Origin: Prevotella sp.
GTDB taxonomy: Bacteria > Bacteroidota > Bacteroidia > Bacteroidales > Bacteroidaceae
Direction of reading: 5' to 3'
Length of the DNA stretch: 64,000 nt
Assembly: GCA_016285245.1 (NCBI GenBank)
Contig: JAEEQH010000001.1
Span: 1-64,000, forward strand
Below are positions 55,961-64,000 of this stretch, piece after piece. Each line of letters opens with the position of its first letter. The stretch's first letter is position 1. The notes under the pieces were generated by a model. The model saw nothing but the letters and a program-made list of their open reading frames with translations, had not been told where the DNA came from and searched no databases. The translations under genes were made by a program, and so were the position numbers.

Positions 55961-56908
55961 ATGTTTCGTAACATACCTGTAGTCACCAAGAACCTGCTTA
56001 TCATCAACGTCCTGATCTTCGTAGCGACGTGGGTGCTCGAGCTCCAGAACGTCAGTCTGACGGTGTTCGGCGGCCTGCATTACTTCATGGCGAGTGACTT
56101 CCACTTCTACCAGTTCCTGACGTACCAGTTTCTGCATGGCAGCTTCACCCATCTGTTCTTCAATATGTTTGCTCTGTGGATGTTCGGCTGTGTGGTGGAG
56201 AACGTCTGGGGTCCGAAGAAATTCCTTTTTTATTACATTTCGTGCGGAATCGGCGCTGGTATGATGCAGGAGATTGTACAGTTCGTGGACTTCTACCTGC
56301 GTGTCAGCGCGCAGACGCCTGACATCACCTTTGCAGAACTGTTCGCCGTGGGACAGCAGCTCAGCCATCAGCTGAACGCGTGGAGTACCATCGGCGCCTC
56401 GGGTGCCGTCTATGCAATCCTGCTGGCCTTCGGTATGATCTTCCCCAACGAGCGAATCTTCATCTTCCCGCTTCCCGTACCCATCAAGGCGAAGTGGTTC
56501 GTCTGCGGCTATGCTGCGATTGAACTGTTCATGGCGGTGAACTCGTCGGGCGACGGTGTGGCCCATATGGCACACTTGGGCGGTATGCTCTTCGGCTTCC
56601 TGATGATACGCTACTGGAACCGTCATCCCGATGCACGCTTCAACCGTTCCAGCGGCAGGGAGTTCTTCCAGCGGTGGAACGCGAAGAATGCACGTGGCGG
56701 CAGTCCCTCGGACCGTACGCGGCGGTCGGGTTTCGACGAGCCGACGTACACCGCGTCGACAGACCGTGACGACATGGCGTTCAACGCACGGAAGAAGCAG
56801 GAGCAGGAGGAGATTGACGCCATCCTTGACAAGATCCGCAAGAGCGGCTACGACAGCCTGACTAAGGAGGAGAAGCGCCGCCTGTTTGAAGCCAGCCAGA
56901 ACCGATGA
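55961..56908 (+). CDS. Rhomboid family intramembrane serine protease
   Basis: A 315-aa membrane protease. Start at 55961 (MFRNIPVVTKNLLIINVLIF), since the longer TTG frame adds no conserved residues. Six or so helices. HGSFTHLFFNMFALWMFG is the conserved H-N region; the catalytic Ser147 is in STIGASGAVYAI and His205 in AHMAHLGGMLFG. The C-terminal ~95 residues are cytosolic, charged and disordered, ending in a DUF6576-like helical hairpin (SGYDSLTKEEKRRLFEAS). The stop overlaps the next start (ATGA). Confidence 0.93.
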   Translation: MFRNIPVVTKNLLIINVLIFVATWVLELQNVSLTVFGGLHYFMASDFHFYQFLTYQFLHGSFTHLFFNMFALWMFGCVVENVWGPKKFLFYYISCGIGAGMMQEIVQFVDFYLRVSAQTPDITFAELFAVGQQLSHQLNAWSTIGASGAVYAILLAFGMIFPNERIFIFPLPVPIKAKWFVCGYAAIELFMAVNSSGDGVAHMAHLGGMLFGFLMIRYWNRHPDARFNRSSGREFFQRWNAKNARGGSPSDRTRRSGFDEPTYTASTDRDDMAFNARKKQEQEEIDAILDKIRKSGYDSLTKEEKRRLFEASQNR

Positions 56909-58002
56909 TCAAGCGTCTGAGCCACATACTGCTGAACCTTGCTGCAGGAGCCAACGTGGCCATCGTGCTACTGATGCTCCTGACGGGCTACTCCGACCGT
57001 CTGTCGCCCGTGGACTACCCACAGCTGTCGCTGCTGGGCATGACGCTCCCGTTGTTTCTCGCGGCTAACCTGCTGTTTTTGTTCTTTTGGCTGGTGTTCA
57101 AGTGGCACCGTGTGTGGATACCCGTTGTGGGTTTCGTCCTCGCGTATGTACCTATTTCTATATATATACCGCTGAACCGTGTCGGCGACACGTCGGAGGC
57201 CACGCTGAAGGTGGTGACATGGAACGTTTGTGCCTACGGCGGCAACTACAAGTACGAGAATGGCTTTGAGGTGGCTGTTGACTACCTGAAGCAGCAGGAT
57301 GCCGACATCATCTGCCTGCAGGAGGACGTGGACACCTGGCGCCGTTACATGATGAAGAAGTACCAGGAGTACGGCTACCCCTACAACGATACAACTTTGT
57401 TCAGCAAGTCGGCAGCATCGATGAACGGCGTGGGCATCCACAGTCGCTATCCCATCCTGAGGAAGGAGCGTATCGTCTATGAGTCGAGGGCTCATGGCTC
57501 CGTGGCCTACTACCTGCAGGTGGGTGGAGACACGGTGCTCGTCATCAACAACCACCTGGAGACGACCCACCTGTCGAAAGTCGACCGCGACAACTACCAG
57601 GAGATTATCCATGGCAACATGGGCAGGGACACGGCGCGGACGGAGTCGATGGTGCTTGCGGGGAAGTTGAGCGATGCCTCTGTGCTTCGTGCCCGTCAGG
57701 CGGAGGCTGTCCATGCGTATATAGAACGTCACCGTCAGTACCCGATGATTGTCTGCGGCGACTTCAACGACACCCCTATTTCCTATTCGCGCCATACCAT
57801 TGCCCAGGGTCTTACGGACTGCTTCGCGGCACGGGGCAACGGTCTTGGTTTGTCATATAATCAGAAAGGATTTTTCTTCCGTATTGACCATTTCCTGTGC
57901 TCCGATGCCTTCGAGCCCATTCGTTGCGAAGTTGACTCAAAAATCGACTCTAGTGACCACTATCCGATGCTTTGTTGGCTTAAAAAACAGGAAAATCCTT
58001 AA
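56905..58002 (+). CDS. Endonuclease/exonuclease/phosphatase family membrane protein
   Basis: A 365-aa protein with three N-terminal transmembrane helices (residues 1-95) and an EEP catalytic domain: TWNVCAYGG (Asn), ICLQEDVD (Glu metal ligand), INNHLETT (His), VCGDFNDTP (Asp/Asn) and SSDHYPMLCWL (catalytic His). The active site would face the periplasm. Always next to rhomboid in Bacteroidales. Substrate unknown. Confidence 0.92.
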   Translation: MIKRLSHILLNLAAGANVAIVLLMLLTGYSDRLSPVDYPQLSLLGMTLPLFLAANLLFLFFWLVFKWHRVWIPVVGFVLAYVPISIYIPLNRVGDTSEATLKVVTWNVCAYGGNYKYENGFEVAVDYLKQQDADIICLQEDVDTWRRYMMKKYQEYGYPYNDTTLFSKSAASMNGVGIHSRYPILRKERIVYESRAHGSVAYYLQVGGDTVLVINNHLETTHLSKVDRDNYQEIIHGNMGRDTARTESMVLAGKLSDASVLRARQAEAVHAYIERHRQYPMIVCGDFNDTPISYSRHTIAQGLTDCFAARGNGLGLSYNQKGFFFRIDHFLCSDAFEPIRCEVDSKIDSSDHYPMLCWLKKQENP

Positions 58003-58051
58003 TTTTTGCATGAAAAACGGCAATAAATTTCCCGATTTGTAAAAAAATGCC

Positions 58052-58059
58052 TATATTTG
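58052..58059 (+). promoter_or_regulatory. TAnnTTTG promoter element for secDF
   Basis: TATATTTG, 48 nt before the secDF start. Confidence 0.5.
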
Positions 58060-58106
58060 CAGGCTTAAAAGTGCAAAGTAACAAATAAATAACATAAAAA
58101 ACCAAA

Positions 58107-61100
58107 ATGCAAAACAAAGGAATTGTAAAATTTATCGCAGTGCTTTTGATTCTCGTGTGCTGCTTCTACCTTTCCTTCTCGTTCGTGACGCGCCACTACG
58201 AAAGTAAGGCTGCCGCCATGGGTGAGGAGGCTGGTCAGGAGTACCTCGACTCAATCAAGAACGAGAAGGTGTACTTAGGCATCTACTCGCTGAAGCAGTG
58301 CCGTGAGATGGAAATCGGCCTGGGTCTTGACCTGAAGGGCGGTATGAACGTGATTCTTGAGGTGTCAGTGCCTGATGTCGTCGACGTGCTCGCCGACCAC
58401 AAGACCGACGCTGTGTACAAGAAGTCGATGGAACAAGCCAAGAAGGAGGAGGAGACCAGCCAAGCTGACTTCATCTCTCTGTTCGTGAAGTATTGGAAGC
58501 AGAACGCCAACGGTCGTCCCCTGGCAGCTATCTTTGCCACTCAGCAGATGAAGGGCAAGGTGAGCACTTCGTCGACGGATGCCGAGGTAGAGGCTGCCAT
58601 TCGTGCCGAGGTACAGTCGGCTGTCGACAACTCGTTCAACGTTGTCCGTAACCGTATCGATAAGTTCGGTGTCGTACAGCCCAACATCCAGAAGCTTGAA
58701 GGCCAGAGCGGCCGTATCATGGTCGAGATGCCTGGTATCAAGGAGCCCGAGCGTGTGCGTAAGCTCCTCCAGGGTTCTGCGAACCTCGAGTTCTGGGAGA
58801 CTTACAACGCCCAGGAGATCTACTCGATGCTTATCCAGCTGAACCAGAAGTATGCCGCCGTCGCTTCGGGCGAGGCCGTTGTTGACAGCGTCGCTGCTGA
58901 CACCGCCGCCGTTGCCGAGGCTGCCGAGGCTGCTGCCGACACCGTGAAGGCCACTGCCAGCGACATCGCTGCCAAGCTGGCTAAGAAGGACACGAAGGTC
59001 AGCGACAGCAAGGCCAAGCAGGAGGCACTGAAGCAAAACCCCCTGTTCGCCGTCTTCCAGCCCATCAACCAGGGTTTGGCTATCGTTGGCTATGCTAACG
59101 CCCGCGACACCGCTGACGTGAACAAGGTCATCTACTCCGACGTTGCCGCCACCATCTTCCCTGCAGAGCTGAAGCTCCGCTGGGGTGCCAAGGCTGAGGA
59201 CTTCGGTGGTCAGAACACCAAGGGCGATGTCTTTGCACTCTACGCTCTGAAGATAACCACGCCTAACGGCCGTGCTCCGCTGGAGGGTGACGTCATCACC
59301 AATGGTAAGGACGACTTCGACCAGATGGGTCACCCCTGCGTCTCGATGCAGATGAACAGCGACGGTGCCCGCCAGTGGTCGCAGATCACCAAGCAGAACA
59401 TCGGCAAGGCCGTGGCTATCGTCCTCGACGACGCCGTCTACTCTGCTCCCCGTATCCTGACACAGATTGACGGTGGCAACTCGCAGATTACGGGTAACTT
59501 CACCATCGAGGACACGAAGGACTTGGCCAATACGCTGAACTCCGGTAAGATGCCTGCCCCCACACGTATCGTGCAGGAGGAGGTCGTCGGACCGTCGCTC
59601 GGTGCACAGTCCATCAAGCAGGGTGTCATGTCGTTCATCGTTGCCTTCGTGTTGCTGATGATCTACATGATCATGCTGTACGGCTTCATCCCCGGTCTGC
59701 TCTCTGATATCGCCCTGCTGTTCAACCTCTTCTTCACGCTGGGTATCCTCACCTCGTTCCAGGCCGCGCTGACCATGCCGGGTATCGCCGGTATCGTTCT
59801 GACGCTGGGTACCGCCGTCGACGCCAATGTGCTTATCTACGAGCGTACGAAGGAGGAGCTGCGCAAGGGCCTCTCCGTCAAGGAGGCCATCAACAAGGGT
59901 TACTCGAACGCCTTCTCGGCTATCTTCGACTCTAACTTCACGTCGTTGATCACCGGTATCATCCTGCTCTACTTCGGTACGGGTCCTGTCAAGGGCTTCG
60001 CTACCACGTGGATCATTGGTATCGCTGTGTCGTTCTTCACCGCCGTCTTCATGACGCGTCTGGTCTACGAGCACCAGCTGAAGAAGGACAAGTGGACGAA
60101 CCTCACTTTCGTCACCGCCTACTCGAAGAACCTCATGCAGAACGCCCACTTCAACTTCATGGGCGCTTATAAGACATCGTTCACCATCTGGGGCATCGCT
60201 GCCATCCTGTTCTGTGTCTCGTTCGCCATCCGCGGCCTGAGCCAGAGCATCGACTTCACCGGTGGTCGTAACTACGTGGTGACACTTGACAAGGAGACCG
60301 CCGTCGAGGACGTACGCACCGCACTGGCAGGCGCCTTCGTCAACACCGTTGGCGAGAATGCCGGCAAGGAGGCCAACACCAGCGTCATCGCACTGGGTAC
60401 CGATGGCAAGACCGTCCGTATCTCGACCAACTGGGACATCGAGTCGAACAACCCCGAGGTTGACGACAAGGCTGAGGACATCCTCTACGAGACACTGAAG
60501 GGTGCTGGCCTGGTGAACCAGGAGAACGTTGAGGACTTCAAGAATCCTGACGTCCGCGAGGGTGGCTCTATCATCAGCTCGGCTAAGGTAGGTCCGTCGG
60601 TGGCTAAGGATATCACCTATGGTGCTATCATCTCGGTCATCATCGCCCTGATTGCCATCTTCCTCTACATCCTCCTGCGCTTCCGCAACCTCGCCTTCTC
60701 GCTGGGTGCTACCATCGCACTGGCTCTCGACGCCCTTGTGGTGATTGGCTTCTACAGCGTACTCTGGGGCTGGGTGCCCATGTCGCTCGAGATCGATCAG
60801 GTGTTCATCGGTGCTATCCTGACCGTGATTGGTTATTCCATCAACGATAAGGTGGTGGTCTTCGACCGTATCCGTGAGAACTTCGGTCTGTTCAAGAAGC
60901 GCGACCGCCAGACGCTGTTCAACGACTCGCTGAACCAGACGCTGGCACGTACCATCAACACCTCGGTGACGACGCTCATCGTGCTGCTGGCTATCTTCAT
61001 CCTCGGTGGTGACAGTATCCGCAGCTTCTCGTTCGCCATGATTCTCGGTGTCGTCTTCGGTACGCTGTCGTCTATCTTCATCGCTGCTCCTGTGGCCTAC

Positions 61101-61160
61101 CTGACCATGGGTCGCACCATCCGCGAGGAAGAGGTACCCGCTGTCGAGGAGAAGAAGTAA
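58107..61160 (+). CDS. secDF: Protein translocase subunit SecDF (fused)
   Basis: A 1017-aa fusion of SecD and SecF, the usual form in Bacteroidetes. It has twelve transmembrane helices in two RND-type halves and a periplasmic P1 domain after helix 1. Key segments: GLDLKGGMNVILEV, SGKMPAPTRIV, GTAVDANVLIYERTKEEL in SecD and IDFTGGRNYVV, VIGYSINDKVVVFDRIREN in SecF. It uses the proton gradient to pull proteins through SecYEG. P1 contains an Ala/Lys-rich insert (about residues 255-312, AEAAEAAADTVKATASD). A hairpin terminator follows. Confidence 0.97.
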   Translation: MQNKGIVKFIAVLLILVCCFYLSFSFVTRHYESKAAAMGEEAGQEYLDSIKNEKVYLGIYSLKQCREMEIGLGLDLKGGMNVILEVSVPDVVDVLADHKTDAVYKKSMEQAKKEEETSQADFISLFVKYWKQNANGRPLAAIFATQQMKGKVSTSSTDAEVEAAIRAEVQSAVDNSFNVVRNRIDKFGVVQPNIQKLEGQSGRIMVEMPGIKEPERVRKLLQGSANLEFWETYNAQEIYSMLIQLNQKYAAVASGEAVVDSVAADTAAVAEAAEAAADTVKATASDIAAKLAKKDTKVSDSKAKQEALKQNPLFAVFQPINQGLAIVGYANARDTADVNKVIYSDVAATIFPAELKLRWGAKAEDFGGQNTKGDVFALYALKITTPNGRAPLEGDVITNGKDDFDQMGHPCVSMQMNSDGARQWSQITKQNIGKAVAIVLDDAVYSAPRILTQIDGGNSQITGNFTIEDTKDLANTLNSGKMPAPTRIVQEEVVGPSLGAQSIKQGVMSFIVAFVLLMIYMIMLYGFIPGLLSDIALLFNLFFTLGILTSFQAALTMPGIAGIVLTLGTAVDANVLIYERTKEELRKGLSVKEAINKGYSNAFSAIFDSNFTSLITGIILLYFGTGPVKGFATTWIIGIAVSFFTAVFMTRLVYEHQLKKDKWTNLTFVTAYSKNLMQNAHFNFMGAYKTSFTIWGIAAILFCVSFAIRGLSQSIDFTGGRNYVVTLDKETAVEDVRTALAGAFVNTVGENAGKEANTSVIALGTDGKTVRISTNWDIESNNPEVDDKAEDILYETLKGAGLVNQENVEDFKNPDVREGGSIISSAKVGPSVAKDITYGAIISVIIALIAIFLYILLRFRNLAFSLGATIALALDALVVIGFYSVLWGWVPMSLEIDQVFIGAILTVIGYSINDKVVVFDRIRENFGLFKKRDRQTLFNDSLNQTLARTINTSVTTLIVLLAIFILGGDSIRSFSFAMILGVVFGTLSSIFIAAPVAYLTMGRTIREEEVPAVEEKK

Positions 61161-61224
61161 ACACTGATTACCATGGCTGCAGCCTGACGGCTGGCAGCTG
61201 ACAGCAGTCTAACGACTACTGTAT

Positions 61225-61299
61225 AACAAAGATCTTCAAAAATCTAACGAAAAAGCTTTCTGTAGGCTTATTCTTGTAAGATTTTTGAAGATTTTTGTT
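61225..61299 (+). terminator. Hairpin terminator after secDF, sister of the one at 4851
   Basis: Arms 61225-61245 and 61279-61299 are inverted copies around ATCTTCAAAAATCT (one mismatch), with a T-run after. Nearly the same arm sequence as at 4851-4926, with a different loop. Confidence 0.75.
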
Positions 61300-61307
61300 T
61301 TTTCTAT

Positions 61308-61412
61308 GCCCTTTACTCAAACCTTTTCATGTCCTTTTCAGACGTCTGATTGTCTTTTACTCAGACGTGTGATTGGCTTTTACTCAAACGTTTGCATGAC
61401 TTTTTCGCATGA
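61308..61412. repeat. Palindrome array, cores CAGACGTCTG/CAAACGTTTG, about 22-bp period
   Basis: Five units separated by CTTTTACT-like linkers. Cores: CAAACCTTTTC, CAGACGTCTGA, CAGACGTGTGA, CAAACGTTTGC and a degenerate last one. The layout (about five units, 21-23 bp apart, palindromic centre, T-rich linker) matches the arrays at 27791 and 34159 although cores differ. The 61161-61536 gap holds only this, the hairpins and the short unit described next. Confidence 0.75.
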
Positions 61413-61440
61413 AACTGATACAATGTTCAGGAATAATGCC

Positions 61441-61501
61441 TATCTTTGCAACATCAAAAATAGCCATGAAGAAACAAACGACACAAAAACTGATCTACTA
61501 A
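61441..61501 (+). other. Putative short transcription unit with an 11-codon ORF
   Basis: TATCTTTG (61441-61448) matches the -7 consensus. An ATG at 61466 opens MKKQTTQKLIY and a stop at 61501. A strong hairpin ends the unit at 61557, so the RNA would be about 105 nt. Either a small RNA, a leader peptide or chance; the -33 box is weak. Confidence 0.3.
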
Positions 61502-61529
61502 AGGTTAATAATATTGGTTTTGGTTGATG

Positions 61530-61557
61530 GAATGGGTCAGAAATCTCTGACCCATTC
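61530..61557. terminator. Hairpin at the end of the 168-aa lipoprotein gene
   Basis: GAATGGGTCAGA, AATC, TCTGACCCATTC with a T-run on the plus side and A/T on the minus side. It overlaps the last codons of the minus-strand gene. Confidence 0.75.
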
Positions 61558-62043
61558 TTTTATTTGGTCCATGGCCTCCGCATGTTCCGGCGCATAGCGG
61601 AGTAGGACGGTGATCAACCGCAGCGAGTCGCGCTCGATGATCTTTCCGTAGAACTCCCACTGCTCGTCCTCTCCGGTATGGATACTGTAGTCGTCGCCTA
61701 CCTCCACGAGTTCTGCCCCCATGCCTGACAGCATCTGTCCGGCGCTGCGTGTCCAGCCGTTGAGTGAGTCGACGATGACTGATACCGACACGTCCTTCCA
61801 GAGGAACACCTCCTGTAGTCCCTCGTCGTCAGGAATTTCCTGACGTACGAGGAACGACGGGTAGTTGATGTCCATTGACAGCTTATCGCTGTGGTACTTC
61901 ATCAGCACCCAGTTGCCCATGGCGATGCTCACGCTGTCGTCGGGGGTGAGGACGTTCACGAACGACTTCGGCTGCTGCTGACTGCCGCCACAGGCCGTCA
62001 GCAACAGGGCCAGGAGCCCTAGGAACAGTCTCACTCGTCTCAT
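61537..62043 (-). CDS. Hypothetical lipoprotein
   Basis: A 168-aa protein with a clear lipoprotein signal (LLALLLTACGGSQQQP, Cys18). The mature part is a compact alpha/beta domain, with MDINYPSFLVRQEIPDDEG and VSVSVIVDSLNG visible. Similar short lipoproteins occur in Prevotella but no named family is recognised. It follows the GH51 gene by 9 nt and is probably co-transcribed with it. Function unknown. Confidence 0.72.
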   Translation of the reverse strand: MRRVRLFLGLLALLLTACGGSQQQPKSFVNVLTPDDSVSIAMGNWVLMKYHSDKLSMDINYPSFLVRQEIPDDEGLQEVFLWKDVSVSVIVDSLNGWTRSAGQMLSGMGAELVEVGDDYSIHTGEDEQWEFYGKIIERDSLRLITVLLRYAPEHAEAMDQIKEWVRDF

Positions 62044-62052
62044 GGTTATAGT

Positions 62053-63645
62053 TTACTTGATGCTTAGCACGACGATGGACTTCGCGGGTATCTGGACGGT
62101 GACCGTGTTCTTCTTCAGCTTCGCGTCCTTGTAGGGCTTCGGCGCGACGGCGGCGGGGTGGTCGAAGTCGTTGAAGTCGGCGACGTTCTTCGAGGTGAGA
62201 ATTTCGCCGCTGACGGTCTTCGCCTGGTAGCCGGCGAGGTCAAAGTCGATGGTCTGTGCCTTGTCCAGCGAAACGTTGGTGACGGCGAGGACGATGCTGC
62301 CGTCGGTGGTCTTAGCTGCCGATGCTGAGAGCATGGGGCAGGGGCGATAGCCGGCATCCTTGGCACCCTCCTTCTCCTTGAAGTAGGCCTTCGACACCTG
62401 GATGGTCTCGCTCTCGAGGTCTACGGGCAGGTAGGTAGCCTCCTGGAACGGTGTGTACATACGGAAGACGTGGTACGTCGGTGTGAGCACCATGTGTCCC
62501 GTTCCCTTCTGGTCGGTGAGGATCATCGACTGCAGCACGTTCACCACCTGTGCGATGTTGGCCATCTTCACACGTTCGGTATACTTGTGGAAGACGTTCA
62601 GCGACAGCGACGCCACGAAGGCATCGCGCAGGGCGTTCTGCTGGTACAGGTGTCCGCTGATGGTGCCAGGCTCCTCGTCCCACCACGTGCCCCACTCGTC
62701 GACGAGGAGTCCCACCTCGCCCTTCGGGTCTTTCTCGTCCATGATGGCCTTGTGCTTCTTGATGACCTCCTCAATCTCCAGACACTTGCCGAGTGCCCAG
62801 TAGTACTGGTCGTTGTCGAACTTCGTGGCTGAGCCCTTCGGTCCGTCCCATCCCGAGCAGGTATAATAATGTAGTGAGACGCCCTGCATACGGTTGCCGA
62901 TCTTGTCCATCAGCACTTCCGTCCACTTATAGTCGTAGTCCGAGGCGCCGCTGCCGATGCGGTAGAGCTTGTTGCCAGTATAGTCGCGGAGGTAGGTGTT
63001 GAACTTGCGGAACTCGTCCGAGTAGTACTCCGGCGTCATGTTGCCGCCGCAGCCCCATGCCTCGTTGCCGATGCCGAAATACTTCACCTTCCATGCCTTC
63101 TCGCGGCCGTTCTGACGGCGCAGACGGGCCATCGGTGTGTCGCCGTCGCTGGTCATGTACTCCACCCACTGTGCCATCTCCTTGACGGTGCCCGAGCCGA
63201 CGTTGCCACTGATGTAGGGCTCGCAGTCGAGCATTTCGCAGAGATTCAGGAACTCGTGTGTGCCGAAGGAGTTGTCCTCGATGGTGCCGCCCCAGTTGTT
63301 GTTACGGAGCGACGGGCGCTTGTCCTTCGGTCCTATGCCGTCCATCCAGTGATAGTCGTCGGCGAAGCAGCCGCCGGGCCATCGCAGCACGGGCACCTTC
63401 AGGGCCTTCAGTGCGTCGAACACATCCTTGCGGTAGCCTTGGATGTTAGGTATCGGCGACTGCTCACCCACCCACAGTCCGCCGTAGATGCACGTGCCGA
63501 GGTGTTCGGAGAACTGTCCGTAGATTTCGCGGTTGATCTTCGCTCCCGCCTGGTCGGCGTGGATGGTCGCCTTCACGTTTTCAGCGGCAGTTGCCGTCAT
63601 GCTGACAGCCATGGCGATGGCTGTTGTAAGAATCGTTTTCTTCAT
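62053..63645 (-). CDS. Alpha-L-arabinofuranosidase, GH51
   Basis: A 530-aa exported enzyme (signal peptide to about residue 20, ATAAE). The GH51 barrel starts [20 protein letters not shown]. The acid/base Glu195 is in [10 protein letters not shown] and the nucleophile Glu317 in [29 protein letters not shown] is the family's substrate-loop motif. A C-terminal beta-sandwich completes it. It releases terminal arabinose from arabinan or arabinoxylan. The GH43 lipoprotein at 6.8 kb could act on the same polymers, but is not linked to it. Confidence 0.95.
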   Translation of the reverse strand: MKKTILTTAIAMAVSMTATAAENVKATIHADQAGAKINREIYGQFSEHLGTCIYGGLWVGEQSPIPNIQGYRKDVFDALKALKVPVLRWPGGCFADDYHWMDGIGPKDKRPSLRNNNWGGTIEDNSFGTHEFLNLCEMLDCEPYISGNVGSGTVKEMAQWVEYMTSDGDTPMARLRRQNGREKAWKVKYFGIGNEAWGCGGNMTPEYYSDEFRKFNTYLRDYTGNKLYRIGSGASDYDYKWTEVLMDKIGNRMQGVSLHYYTCSGWDGPKGSATKFDNDQYYWALGKCLEIEEVIKKHKAIMDEKDPKGEVGLLVDEWGTWWDEEPGTISGHLYQQNALRDAFVASLSLNVFHKYTERVKMANIAQVVNVLQSMILTDQKGTGHMVLTPTYHVFRMYTPFQEATYLPVDLESETIQVSKAYFKEKEGAKDAGYRPCPMLSASAAKTTDGSIVLAVTNVSLDKAQTIDFDLAGYQAKTVSGEILTSKNVADFNDFDHPAAVAPKPYKDAKLKKNTVTVQIPAKSIVVLSIK

Positions 63646-63675
63646 GTTTGTTTTAGGTTTACGTTATACTAATTC

Positions 63676-64000
63676 CTAGTCCTCTGCACCCTTCTGCGTC
63701 ACCTTGATGGTACAGGTGGTGATGCTCGTCGGGTCGTCCTTCTTCTTGTAGCCGTCGAGGGTGATGGTCGCTGTGCGGCCGTTCGCCTCCTGATTCTCCT
63801 TCACAGCCACCTTTATCGTAATCTTCTGGCTCTGCGTGTTGGGCGAGCTCACCTGTAGCTTGATGGACAGCCAGTCGGCGTCCTCGCTCTTGCGGTACTT
63901 CAGGTATTTGCAGTTCGTCTTGATGACCACCGTCTGGTCGTCCTCCACGTCCGCCGTGGCCTCAAACTCGCAGCTTGTGGGGTCGCTGTAGAGGTAGTAC
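63676..64000 (-). CDS. C-terminal part of a BACON-like beta-sandwich protein (5' end outside window)
   Basis: The frame stays open to the window edge (YYLYSDPTSCEFEATADV precedes the GTG at 63948, which is therefore internal). The 108 visible residues form an Ig-like strand pattern with SEDADWLSIKL and GRTATITLDGYKKKDDPTS ... CTIKVTQKGAED, as in BACON domains of Bacteroidetes surface lipoproteins. It lies 30 nt before the GH51 start on the same strand. The full domain layout is not visible. Confidence 0.6.
   Translation of the reverse strand, partial: YYLYSDPTSCEFEATADVEDDQTVVIKTNCKYLKYRKSEDADWLSIKLQVSSPNTQSQKITIKVAVKENQEANGRTATITLDGYKKKDDPTSITTCTIKVTQKGAED

Overview
The window looks like a chromosomal segment of a Bacteroidales bacterium, most likely Prevotella in the broad sense (Prevotellaceae). 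Three things support this. Start regions carry Bacteroidetes-type promoters (TTG, about 19-20 nt, TAnnTTTG) and few Shine-Dalgarno sites. The gldK-L-M-N/porP type IX secretion cluster is present. Secreted proteins end in the short Prevotella form of the type IX C-terminal sorting domain (...GLYVVNGQKxVIK). Most genes are core housekeeping genes, broken by one accessory block at about 27.4-42.4 kb.

Layout: 0-3.2 kb holds a secreted HExxH protein with a sorting domain, convergent with a SUMF1-like protein. 3.3-6.7 kb holds a 26-aa membrane peptide, a short methyltransferase-like protein, a PduO-type cobalamin adenosyltransferase, a DUF2795 protein and fhs. 6.8-8.5 kb is a GH43 lipoprotein. 8.6-15.5 kb is the type IX secretion operon (porP/sprF-like, gldK, gldL, gldM, gldN) plus a PorT-like barrel, followed by priA. 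17.7-20.6 kb holds two FadL-type porins, then a PgpH-like c-di-AMP phosphodiesterase, gltX, waaA, a gamma-carbonic anhydrase and mdh. 28.3-42.4 kb holds a 1836-aa BspA-type leucine-rich-repeat protein, an ATPase remnant, a 64-aa peptide, a 1584-aa adhesin-like protein, its truncated paralogue, a DUF4105 protein and a 39-aa membrane peptide. 42.5-50.8 kb holds a membrane AraC regulator, aminopeptidase P, xerD, an M16 peptidase and metK. 50.8-54.5 kb holds DUF4271, hemD, rnpA, yidD, tyrS and tRNA-Gln. 54.5-61.2 kb holds an SDR dehydrogenase, HU, rhomboid, an EEP-family protein and secDF. 61.5-64 kb holds a lipoprotein, a GH51 arabinofuranosidase and the end of a BACON-like protein.

The genes fit a saccharolytic gut or oral anaerobe that exports cargo through the type IX machine. 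At least three or four cargo-type genes lie in the same window as the machine.

The most unusual signal is not a gene. The DNA is peppered with short tandem arrays with a period of 7 bp (sometimes 8 or 9), often paired with an inverted array to form long hairpins. They sit just before start codons and are also built in frame into proteins: signal peptides of GldN and the PorT-like protein, the region after the lipobox of the GH43 protein, the middle of WaaA, PriA and (three times) aminopeptidase P, and the sorting domains of both giant proteins. Two copies inside the aminopeptidase gene match at 71 of 72 positions, 822 bp apart. A second signal is three intergenic arrays of about five palindromes each, with a period near 21 bp but different cores, at 27.8, 34.2 and 61.3 kb. 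One of them ends the truncated ATPase remnant.
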